From a bacterium (GTDB taxonomy: Bacteria; Zhuqueibacterota; QNDG01; JAFGCO01), in contig JAFGCO010000049.1 in the NCBI GenBank assembly GCA_016932575.1, positions 1-62,823 on the forward strand: 62,823 nucleotides of DNA. Direction: 5' to 3'. Shown one piece after another: positions 18,232 to 25,760 of this stretch. Position 1 is the stretch's first letter; the number at the start of each line of letters is the position of its first letter. The translations under genes were made by a program, and so were the position numbers. Under the pieces are notes generated by a model. That model ran no database searches, was not told the DNA's origin, and worked only from the letters and a program-made list of their open reading frames with translations.

Positions 18232-18269
18232 ATGACCTTGCGAAGGTCTCCGGACCTTCGCAAGGTCAT
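18232..18269. repeat. Double palindrome, copy 3: perfect 17-bp hairpin
   Basis: The arms 18232-18248 and 18253-18269 are perfectly complementary around a TCCG loop, and each arm contains its own GACCTTGCGAAGGTC palindrome. It is the best preserved of the three copies. It lies between the DUF2284 remnant and the ribosome site of the GH43 gene. No T run follows. Confidence 0.85.
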
Positions 18270-18338
18270 ACGATATCAAATGAGGACGAAGGGCAAAGCA
18301 TTCAATTATCAGAAACACTTCTACAGGGAGAAAAAAAT

Positions 18339-19943
18339 ATGAAAACAGGCAATGTGATTTCAATGGGTTTAATCATCGTCATTTTGTTGATGGGATGTTT
18401 GTCTCCAAAGCAGAGAATTTTCAAGAATCCTGTTTTGCCAGGTTTTTATCCGGATCCAAGCATTTGCCGGGTCGGAGATGATTTTTATATGGTGAACAGT
18501 ACATTCGAGTACTTTCCGGGTGTGCCGGTGCATCGCAGCAAGGATCTGGTGCACTGGAAACTGACCGGTTACTGCCTGGACCGGGAGAGTCAACTGCCGC
18601 TGAAACAAATGCGGGCCTCAGGCGGTATTTACGCGCCCACGATTCGATATCATGACGGCCTCTTTTACATGATTACCACCAATGTGAACGGCGGGGGTAA
18701 TTTTTATGTCACTGCCGAAAATCCTGAAGGGCCGTGGTCGGATCCTGTGTGGATCGATCCTGAAGGAATTGATCCTTCTTTGCTATTCGATGATGATGGA
18801 ACCGTGTATTATACCCGCCATGTGGGTGGGGGAGACGGTTACATCGGCCAGAGAATCTTGAATATTAAGACCGGTAAGCTGGAAGGTGAGATAAAGAAAA
18901 TATGGGGTGGTACAGGCGGCCCGTGGGCAGAGGGTCCGCATTTGTATAAAATAGACAGCACCTATTACCTGATGATTTCTGAAAACGGTACCAGTTACGG
19001 GCACATGGTCACGGTTGCCAGAAGCGATTCTCCCTGGGGACCTTTTGAATCCAATCCGGACAATCCGGTTCTGACACATAAAGATCTGGATAGCCACCCG
19101 ATTCGTGCTGTCGGGCACGCAGATATTGTGCATACAAAAGACGGCTGGTGGATGGTCTGTCTGGCCATCCGGCCGCAGGGAGGACACTTTCATCATATGG
19201 GAAGAGAGACCTATCTTGTTTCTCTGGAATTTGATGACAATGGCTGGCCGGTTGTGAATGAGAACAAACCCATTGAATTTGAAATGCAAGCTCCCCGATT
19301 GAAAGAGCATCAATGGGAACCGGTTCCATCGAGGATTGATTTTGATGAAGGTTCACTGGATCTTTACTGGAATTATTTGCGCAATCCCGACTCCTCTAAT
19401 TACTCTCTGAATGAACGCTCCGGGTTTTTTCGGTTGAAAGGTTCCGCGGTTACTCTCAATGACCAGGATTCTCCCACCTTCATCGGTCGCAGACAAACGG
19501 ATCTGACATGCAGAGTGAGCACATCACTCGATTTTGATCCCAAAAGCAATAATGAAGAGGCCGGTCTGGTGATCCGTCAGAATGACCGGTTTCATTACGA
19601 AATCGGGGTGACATTAAAGGCGGGCAAGCGCAATGTTTTTCTGCGCAAAGTGGTCGAAGCACAAATCGTTGAAGGAATCCAGTATGCTGAAATTCCAGAT
19701 GGACAGGTCGCACTTTCTGTCCATGCCACACCGCTTGCTTATGAGTTTTCATTCAGGGATGCGCACGGGGCAGAAACCGTGATGGGAACCGGTACTACAA
19801 AAGAACTGTCGGTTGAACGTATCGGATTCGATTATGGAATGTGTTTTACCGGCACCTATTTTGGGTTATATACAACGGGCAACGGGATCCCTTGTTCGGT
19901 GCCTGCGGATTTTGACTGGTACGAGTATGTGGAGGAACAGTAA
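18339..19943 (+). CDS. Lipoprotein GH43 beta-xylosidase/alpha-L-arabinofuranosidase
   Basis: A 534-residue exported GH43 enzyme with a five-bladed propeller and a C-terminal beta-sandwich (about 330-534), as in GH43 beta-xylosidases. AGGGAG lies 8 bases before ATG 18339. The longer open frame back to 18195 runs through palindrome copy 3 and is not taken as coding. The leader ends at a good lipobox (LLMGC). Catalytic acids: Asp39 in FYPDPS (base), Asp145 in EGIDPSLLF (pKa modulator) and Glu198 in WAEGPHLYK (acid). The mechanism is inverting. Whether it prefers xylose or arabinose cannot be told; either fits a branched hemicellulose substrate. Confidence 0.92.
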   Translation: MKTGNVISMGLIIVILLMGCLSPKQRIFKNPVLPGFYPDPSICRVGDDFYMVNSTFEYFPGVPVHRSKDLVHWKLTGYCLDRESQLPLKQMRASGGIYAPTIRYHDGLFYMITTNVNGGGNFYVTAENPEGPWSDPVWIDPEGIDPSLLFDDDGTVYYTRHVGGGDGYIGQRILNIKTGKLEGEIKKIWGGTGGPWAEGPHLYKIDSTYYLMISENGTSYGHMVTVARSDSPWGPFESNPDNPVLTHKDLDSHPIRAVGHADIVHTKDGWWMVCLAIRPQGGHFHHMGRETYLVSLEFDDNGWPVVNENKPIEFEMQAPRLKEHQWEPVPSRIDFDEGSLDLYWNYLRNPDSSNYSLNERSGFFRLKGSAVTLNDQDSPTFIGRRQTDLTCRVSTSLDFDPKSNNEEAGLVIRQNDRFHYEIGVTLKAGKRNVFLRKVVEAQIVEGIQYAEIPDGQVALSVHATPLAYEFSFRDAHGAETVMGTGTTKELSVERIGFDYGMCFTGTYFGLYTTGNGIPCSVPADFDWYEYVEEQ

Positions 19944-20125
19944 GATTAAAGAAATAAGATAAATGATTAAAAAATCAAGAATTGAGAGCATATTTATTAT
20001 CATTCTGAGCTAAGCATCTGATCCTGCAATTGACAAAAATTGAAAAAACCGGAGTGAAAAAGCCACGGGATCTGAGCTCAATAAACTCAGAACAAAGATA
20101 ATAAACCAAAATGCGGAGGATGATA

Positions 20126-22648
20126 ATGCGTTTCCGATCGGACGTTATGATTCTGGTTTGTCTTGCGATTTTTTCAGGAACCGGTTTGCTTTCCGGTCAG
20201 GAATTTCTTCAGTATCGAAACCAGGAGCGTCTGAGAAACTGGACATTTTATCCGGGAGATATCCAATCCGCGGAAAGCGGGGATGTGATTTCACCAGAAG
20301 GATGGGAGGATGTGATTGTTCCGCATACCTGGAATGCCGAAGATGTATTGACAGAGGGCATTCATTACCGGCAGGGTATCGGATGGTACAGAACCGCTTT
20401 TAAAACACCGACGGATGAAACGCATCGTCGGGCATTTATCCGATTTTCGGGTGTGTCTCTGGTGGCAGATGTCTTTTTGAACGGAACGTATCTGGGAAAG
20501 CATCGGGGCGGTTATTCTGCGTTCTGCTTTGAAATGACTCCGTATCTGAGAACGGGGGAGATGAACATTCTTGCGGTCAAGGTGGATAACAGTATGCAGC
20601 CGGATGTGGCTCCTTCCGGCACCTATCTGTATCCGTTGTTTGGCGGGATCTACCGGCCGGTCACTGTGTTTACGACGCCGGATATCTGTATTTCTCCCCT
20701 GGATGATGCGTCGAGCGGTATTTATATCCATCCGCTCACTGTAACAAAAGACAGGGCCGATATCGAAGTGGTGACGCTCATCGATTATCAAAAGTGTCCG
20801 GTGCTTCAGACAACCTCAATAGAGTTAAAGCCCACGAAAGAAAAAAAAGGTCAGGGACTGCTGGGGACATATTATGCCAATCCGGATTTTGAAGGACCGC
20901 CCGTCCATACCAGATTGGATCAGGGGATTGCCTTTCAGTACGGCAGCGGCGGTCCGTTCGAAGATATGCCGGGGGATGGATTTTCCATGATCTGGAACGG
21001 ACGATTTGTTCCGGCAAAGACCGGTATTTACCGGTTCGTTCTGAACAGCGATGACGGATCACGGCTTTTTCTGGGAGGGGAAAAAATCATCGATCATTGG
21101 GGGAATCACGCCGCTTATGAAAAATGGGGAGAGGCCAAATTACGGGAAGGGCATGCATTGCCCATAGAGATTCGATATTACGAATCCGGAGGTGATGCTT
21201 CCATCCGGTTCGGCTGGCAGTATGTCGAAGAGAATCCGTTACCGGTTCAGCTGCAGCAGATAATAACCTTGATGAATCTCGAAGGGATGCCGGTTGTTTC
21301 CGAAATCCGGGAGATTAAAATCATACCGAACGAGTTAATAAAATTCAGGCAAAAAATACACATGCCGTCTCCCCATTTATGGGATGCCAGACGGGATCCA
21401 AAACTGTATACTCTGCAGGTACGCCTCGAAGACAGTGAAGGAACTGTCATAGACGCAGTCAATCAGCCTCTTGGACTTCGCTATTTTCAGGTGGATCCGG
21501 ATGGCGGGCTGATTCTGAACGGTCAGCCTTATTCCCTGTACGGTGTCTGCCGGCATCAGGAGTGGGAGGGACTGGGACCTGCCCTGACCGGCAAACATCA
21601 TGAAAAAGATGTGGAATACATCCTTGAGCTGGGAGCCAACGGGGTACGGCTGGCTCATTATCAGCAGGCGGATACCATGTACAGCCTGTGCGATGCACAT
21701 GGACTGGTTGTGTGGGCGGAAATTCCCAATACGCCGGTTTGGCGGGCAGAATGTGCGGCCTATCTGGACAACTGCAGGGATCAGCTTACAGAATTGATCA
21801 AGCAAAATTATAATCATCCGTCCATTTTGATCTGGGGGCTGTATAATGAAATTCCCATTTCCAAAGAGGCGATTCAGTCTCTTCATGAAACCGCCAAACA
21901 GATTGATCCATACCGGCTGACGACGCAGGCCGATTATACGCAAGTGACAGATCGTCATTTTGTCACAGATGTCGCAGCCTGGAACTGGTATTTTGGCTGG
22001 TATTACGGTCAATTCGATCAATACCCGGACTGGTTCGACGAGATGCATCAGAACCATCCCGGTCTCAAAGGCGGACTCAGTGAGTACGGTGCAGGCGGTT
22101 GCATCAGCCAGCAGCAGGATCCGCCGGAGCGCCCGGATCCCACGAACGGCTGTTTTTTCCCCGAACAGTACCAGCGATATTATCATGAAGAAGCCTGGAA
22201 ACGGATCAAGGACCGGCAGGATATCTGGTGTAAATTTATATGGAACATGTTCGATTTCAGCTGGACCGGTGTGGATCGCGGCGACCGGCCTTATATCAAC
22301 CATAAAGGATTGATGACCCATGACCGGAAGGTAAAAAAAGACGCGTTCTATTTTTACAAAGCCAACTGGTCGGATGAACCCGTGCTGTATCTGCTGGACC
22401 GGCGATATACAGAACGAACCGGGGACAGGGTTTCGGTTGCGGTATATACCAATCTTGATGAAGTGACACTTTTTGTCAATGAAAAGCAAATTTCAGGGAA
22501 AAAAATGGAATCGGAAATCCATAAGATCATCTGGGAAGATGTCCGGCTCAGGAAAGGCCTGAATTCTATCCGTGTGGTCGGAAAGAGGGGCGATCAGGTC
22601 TATTCAGATTCGTGCGAGTGGAATTACACTGAACAGGGTAAGGAATGA
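20126..22648 (+). CDS. Exported GH2 enzyme with inserted PA14 domain
   Basis: An 840-residue GH2 enzyme with a signal peptide ending near SGQ. GGAGG (20115-20119) lies 6 bases before ATG 20126; in-frame ATGs at 20111 and 20120 lie on or before that site. Order: jelly-roll (about 30-200), PA14 domain (about 243-375, GTYYANPDFEG to IRFGWQYVE), the rest of the immunoglobulin-like domain, then the TIM barrel with NHPSILIWGLYNE (acid/base Glu575) and GLSEYGAGG (nucleophile Glu653). PA14 domains in such enzymes usually shape substrate specificity or bind carbohydrate. The exact substrate is open. It overlaps or abuts the nitroreductase gene and must be co-transcribed with it. Confidence 0.9.
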   Translation: MRFRSDVMILVCLAIFSGTGLLSGQEFLQYRNQERLRNWTFYPGDIQSAESGDVISPEGWEDVIVPHTWNAEDVLTEGIHYRQGIGWYRTAFKTPTDETHRRAFIRFSGVSLVADVFLNGTYLGKHRGGYSAFCFEMTPYLRTGEMNILAVKVDNSMQPDVAPSGTYLYPLFGGIYRPVTVFTTPDICISPLDDASSGIYIHPLTVTKDRADIEVVTLIDYQKCPVLQTTSIELKPTKEKKGQGLLGTYYANPDFEGPPVHTRLDQGIAFQYGSGGPFEDMPGDGFSMIWNGRFVPAKTGIYRFVLNSDDGSRLFLGGEKIIDHWGNHAAYEKWGEAKLREGHALPIEIRYYESGGDASIRFGWQYVEENPLPVQLQQIITLMNLEGMPVVSEIREIKIIPNELIKFRQKIHMPSPHLWDARRDPKLYTLQVRLEDSEGTVIDAVNQPLGLRYFQVDPDGGLILNGQPYSLYGVCRHQEWEGLGPALTGKHHEKDVEYILELGANGVRLAHYQQADTMYSLCDAHGLVVWAEIPNTPVWRAECAAYLDNCRDQLTELIKQNYNHPSILIWGLYNEIPISKEAIQSLHETAKQIDPYRLTTQADYTQVTDRHFVTDVAAWNWYFGWYYGQFDQYPDWFDEMHQNHPGLKGGLSEYGAGGCISQQQDPPERPDPTNGCFFPEQYQRYYHEEAWKRIKDRQDIWCKFIWNMFDFSWTGVDRGDRPYINHKGLMTHDRKVKKDAFYFYKANWSDEPVLYLLDRRYTERTGDRVSVAVYTNLDEVTLFVNEKQISGKKMESEIHKIIWEDVRLRKGLNSIRVVGKRGDQVYSDSCEWNYTEQGKE

Positions 22649-22650
22649 TG

Positions 22651-23310
22651 ATGAAAAACAAACAAAAGAATACTGTCTTCATTATCGTATTACTTATAGT
22701 CTCTTGTTTTATCGCTGCACAGGAATTTCAACCCGTCCAGCTTCCCGCGCCTCAAACAGAAGGCGGCCGGCCTTTGATGGAGGTATTGAAGGATCGGAAA
22801 TCCATCCGTTCATTTGGGTCGAAAACACTGGATGAACAGGCACTTTCAAACTTGCTTTGGGCGGCTTTTGGAATTAACCGTTCAGAATCAGGCAAACGAA
22901 CTGCCCCCTCGGCGGTGAACTGGCAGGAGATCGATGTGTATTTGGCATTGGAAAAAGGATTGTATGTATATAACGCGGAACAGCATAGGCTCGATCCTGT
23001 CATTGCACAGGATCTGCGTGCTTCTACCGGCAAGCAGTCATTTGTCGGGACAGCGCCTTTGAATCTTGTTTTCGTTGCGGACTATTCAAAAATGGGTGAA
23101 ACCCCGGATCAATTTAAAGATTTTATGGCTCATGCGGATGCGGGATTTATCAGCCAGAATGTGTATCTTTTCTGCGCTTCGGAGGGTTTGGGTACGGTGG
23201 TGCGTGCCATGATCGATCGAGAATCCTTAGCGCCGCTGATGCTTTTACGACCAGATCAGAAGATTATTCTTGCACAGACAGTCGGATATCCCAAAGCAAA
23301 TCAGGAATAG
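22651..23310 (+). CDS. Exported nitroreductase-family flavoprotein (SagB/ThcOx-like)
   Basis: A 219-residue member of the FMN-dependent nitroreductase fold. RKSIRSF near residue 50 is the phosphate-binding start; WAAFGINR and TAPSAVNWQEIDVY follow, and the C-terminal helix carries an EGLGTVVRAM block, as in SagB-type oxidoreductases. Three in-frame ATGs occur at 22645, 22648 and 22651. The last has AAGGA 6 bases ahead, so it is chosen; the first two overlap the GH2 stop. The unusual point is a clear signal peptide (VLLIVSCFIAAQ), which would put a flavoenzyme outside the cytoplasm. The substrate is unknown. Its overlap with a GH2 gene suggests linked function or at least linked expression. 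Confidence 0.82.
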   Translation: MKNKQKNTVFIIVLLIVSCFIAAQEFQPVQLPAPQTEGGRPLMEVLKDRKSIRSFGSKTLDEQALSNLLWAAFGINRSESGKRTAPSAVNWQEIDVYLALEKGLYVYNAEQHRLDPVIAQDLRASTGKQSFVGTAPLNLVFVADYSKMGETPDQFKDFMAHADAGFISQNVYLFCASEGLGTVVRAMIDRESLAPLMLLRPDQKIILAQTVGYPKANQE

Positions 23311-23502
23311 GAGCTTATGTTTGATCACCTTATAAGGCGTGTGACAAGGATGATTATGGAATATCCAAGAAAAGAGGTCAGGGGTGTAACATGATCCCTG
23401 CAGGAATTATTGACAGGAGGCTTGTATAATTAATCATACTCCGGCAATCATGCTGATGCGTGGCCTGACCGGAATATTGTTGAAAAAACGGGGGTAGATG
23501 GT

Positions 23503-25461
23503 ATGATGACTCAAAAAATCGGAATGATCAAGCAGCTATTTATTTCAGTGGTCGTCGTTGTTTTCCTGTCGTGCGGAAGGAAACCGGACGCATATATGAT
23601 ATCCAGTCCCGATCGCCAAATATCGGTGATGTTCCGCGTCGCAGGCGATTCGACAGCACGTTATTGGATTGTATCCAAAGGATCTGTCATCATCAGGGAA
23701 GGCCAGATGGGATTGATCCGGGATGACGGCGATTTTTCCAAGAGCATGGTCCTTGAATCGGTATCGGGGATCAGAACCGTGGCGTTTGATTATACAATGC
23801 CGCATGGTAAAAAACGGCATTGTTATTATGCAGGTGTTCAGCGGAGCTTCCATTTACGGAATGCCAAGGGACAGAAAATGGATATCATATTTCGTGTTTC
23901 CAATGACGGCGCGGCCTTTCGATATGTGTTTCCGGAAACATCCAATGAAGTCAGAAAAATTTGCAGAGAGGTCAGTCAGTTCCGCTTCCCTTCTGATACA
24001 CGAGCTTTCGTTTCACCGATGTCTGCGGCAAAATCCGGCTGGAATCGTGTGAATCCATGCTATGAAGAGCATTATGTGTATGGGGTGCCTGTCGGTTCCT
24101 TGCGTTACCATGAGCCGGGATGGGTATTTCCGGCATTGTTCAGGTCTGAGGAGTTCTGGATTCTTATATCCGAGACAGCTCCGGACCGCGATTACTGCGG
24201 CTGCCGGCTGCAACAGAATATATCGACTCGTATTTTCTATGTGGATTTTCCCCAGAAATCCGAAACAATATTTACCGGTCCGGTCTATCCTGAATCCACG
24301 CTGCCCTGGAAAACCCCCTGGAGAATCATTGCCGTCGGCAGGGGATTGGATTCCATTGTGGAGTCTACACTCGGAACAGATCTGAGCAAGCCGTGCAGCC
24401 TGGACAGTACTGATTTTGTACGGCCGGGACGGGCTTCTTGGAGCTGGGTAATGATGAAAGATGATTCCACCATCTATAGGGTGCAAAAAAGGTTTATTGA
24501 TTATGCTGCAGATATGGATTGGGAATACTGCCTGATCGATTGCTATTGGAATACCCAGATCGGCTACGAAAAAATTCAGGAACTGGCTGAATATGCAGCG
24601 TCCAAAGGTGTGGGGATATTGATATGGTATAATTCTGCAGGAGACTGGAACACAACACCTTTGCTGCCCAGAAACAAGCTTCTGACACATGAAGACAGAA
24701 TACATGAGTTCACCAGACTTCGTAAAATGGGGATCAAGGGTATCAAAGTGGATTTTTTCGGGGGAGACGGTCAATCTGTTATGGCATATTATCAGGATAT
24801 TTTGGAGGATGCTGCCCGGTTTGATTTAATGGTCAATTGCCATGGTGCAACCCTGCCCAGGGGCTGGCAGAGGACCTATCCCAATCTGATGACCATGGAA
24901 GCAGTCAGAGGATTTGAATATGTGACTTTCGAGCAGATCAATGCCGATCTGGAACCCAGTCATGCCTGTATGCAGCCATTTACAAGGAATGTGTTTGATC
25001 CGATGGATTTTACCCCGGTCTGCTTTTCGGAAGTGCCGAATATCAACAGGATCACCTCGAATGGTTTCGAGCTTGCCTGCTCTGTTATTTTCTGGTCCGG
25101 CATTCAGCATTTTGCCGAGACACCACAAGGAATGAGCGGGGTGCCCGATGACATAAAACAGTTTATGCGTGAAGTGCCGGCGGCCTGGGATGATATCCGG
25201 TTTATAAAAGGATATCCAGGAAAATTGGTTGTTCTGGCCCGCCGTTCGGGAGATTGCTGGTATATCGCCGGTATCAATGGAGAAAACATTGAAAAGTCCC
25301 TGAACCTGGATATGGATTTTTTACAGAAAAAAACAGAGGGAATAATAATCACAGATGGCGCGGGTCTTCGTTCATTTAAGTCCGGGAAAATCCGTGTTGA
25401 GCCTCAAAAACCTCTGGAGATAAAACTGATGGCCCATGGCGGATTTGTCATTCGATTGTGA
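23503..25461 (+). CDS. Lipoprotein GH97 enzyme (probably retaining alpha-galactosidase type)
   Basis: A 652-residue GH97 enzyme with a lipoprotein leader ending at FLSC. It has an N-terminal beta-supersandwich (about 30-290), a TIM barrel (about 300-560) and a C-terminal beta domain. The family signature NCHGATLPRGWQRTYPN is clear. GH97 contains inverting alpha-glucosidases (SusB) and retaining alpha-galactosidases. Asp417 in IKVDFFGGDG sits where retaining members have their nucleophile, and Glu466 in MEAVRGFE is a candidate acid/base, which favours the retaining galactosidase type. That last point is inference from motif position. A G-rich GGGGGTAGATGG stretch precedes the ATG. The gene is flanked by 192- and 299-base gaps. 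Confidence 0.88.
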   Translation: MMTQKIGMIKQLFISVVVVVFLSCGRKPDAYMISSPDRQISVMFRVAGDSTARYWIVSKGSVIIREGQMGLIRDDGDFSKSMVLESVSGIRTVAFDYTMPHGKKRHCYYAGVQRSFHLRNAKGQKMDIIFRVSNDGAAFRYVFPETSNEVRKICREVSQFRFPSDTRAFVSPMSAAKSGWNRVNPCYEEHYVYGVPVGSLRYHEPGWVFPALFRSEEFWILISETAPDRDYCGCRLQQNISTRIFYVDFPQKSETIFTGPVYPESTLPWKTPWRIIAVGRGLDSIVESTLGTDLSKPCSLDSTDFVRPGRASWSWVMMKDDSTIYRVQKRFIDYAADMDWEYCLIDCYWNTQIGYEKIQELAEYAASKGVGILIWYNSAGDWNTTPLLPRNKLLTHEDRIHEFTRLRKMGIKGIKVDFFGGDGQSVMAYYQDILEDAARFDLMVNCHGATLPRGWQRTYPNLMTMEAVRGFEYVTFEQINADLEPSHACMQPFTRNVFDPMDFTPVCFSEVPNINRITSNGFELACSVIFWSGIQHFAETPQGMSGVPDDIKQFMREVPAAWDDIRFIKGYPGKLVVLARRSGDCWYIAGINGENIEKSLNLDMDFLQKKTEGIIITDGAGLRSFKSGKIRVEPQKPLEIKLMAHGGFVIRL

Positions 25462-25760
25462 TACCGGAATGAGTATATAATAAACATTTTTTTCCCATAT
25501 GTCGGACTGCACCGTAATTAAGAGAAGCGGTGTATTGCGAATCCTTCGAACCAGCAGATTTTAATGCCATGCGCCTTTTTTGATCAAGAAAACAGTCAGG
25601 GATAATCAAAGCGCCCTTTCATCTGTCATTTAAAATCCGGCCTGGATCAAGATATAACTTTGGATTTAAAAAATAAAATTGTTACATTTTATGAAATTAT
25701 TCATACAATTTCAATGTTTGAATCAGAGGCGAATTTTCGATCATTGAGAGGAGATGGATC
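25462..25760 (+). other. 299-base gap before the GH31 gene
   Basis: No gene or clear terminator is visible. Near its end, TTGTTA (25679-25684) and TACAAT (25704-25709) resemble -35 and -10 hexamers, but the 19-base spacer is longer than usual. GAGAGGAGATGG then supplies the ribosome site of the GH31 gene. The region probably contains the GH31 promoter, though the exact site is not settled. Confidence 0.3.

Noticed and set aside
18195-18338. N-terminal extension of the GH43 gene
   Set aside because: The in-frame extension runs through palindrome copy 3. The ATG at 18339 has a good ribosome site and starts a proper lipoprotein leader.
20000-20110. Small hairpin around TCTGAG and CTCAGA before the second GH2 gene
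   Set aside because: The stem is only 6 bp with a 9-base loop and no T run, so it is not supported as a terminator or riboswitch.
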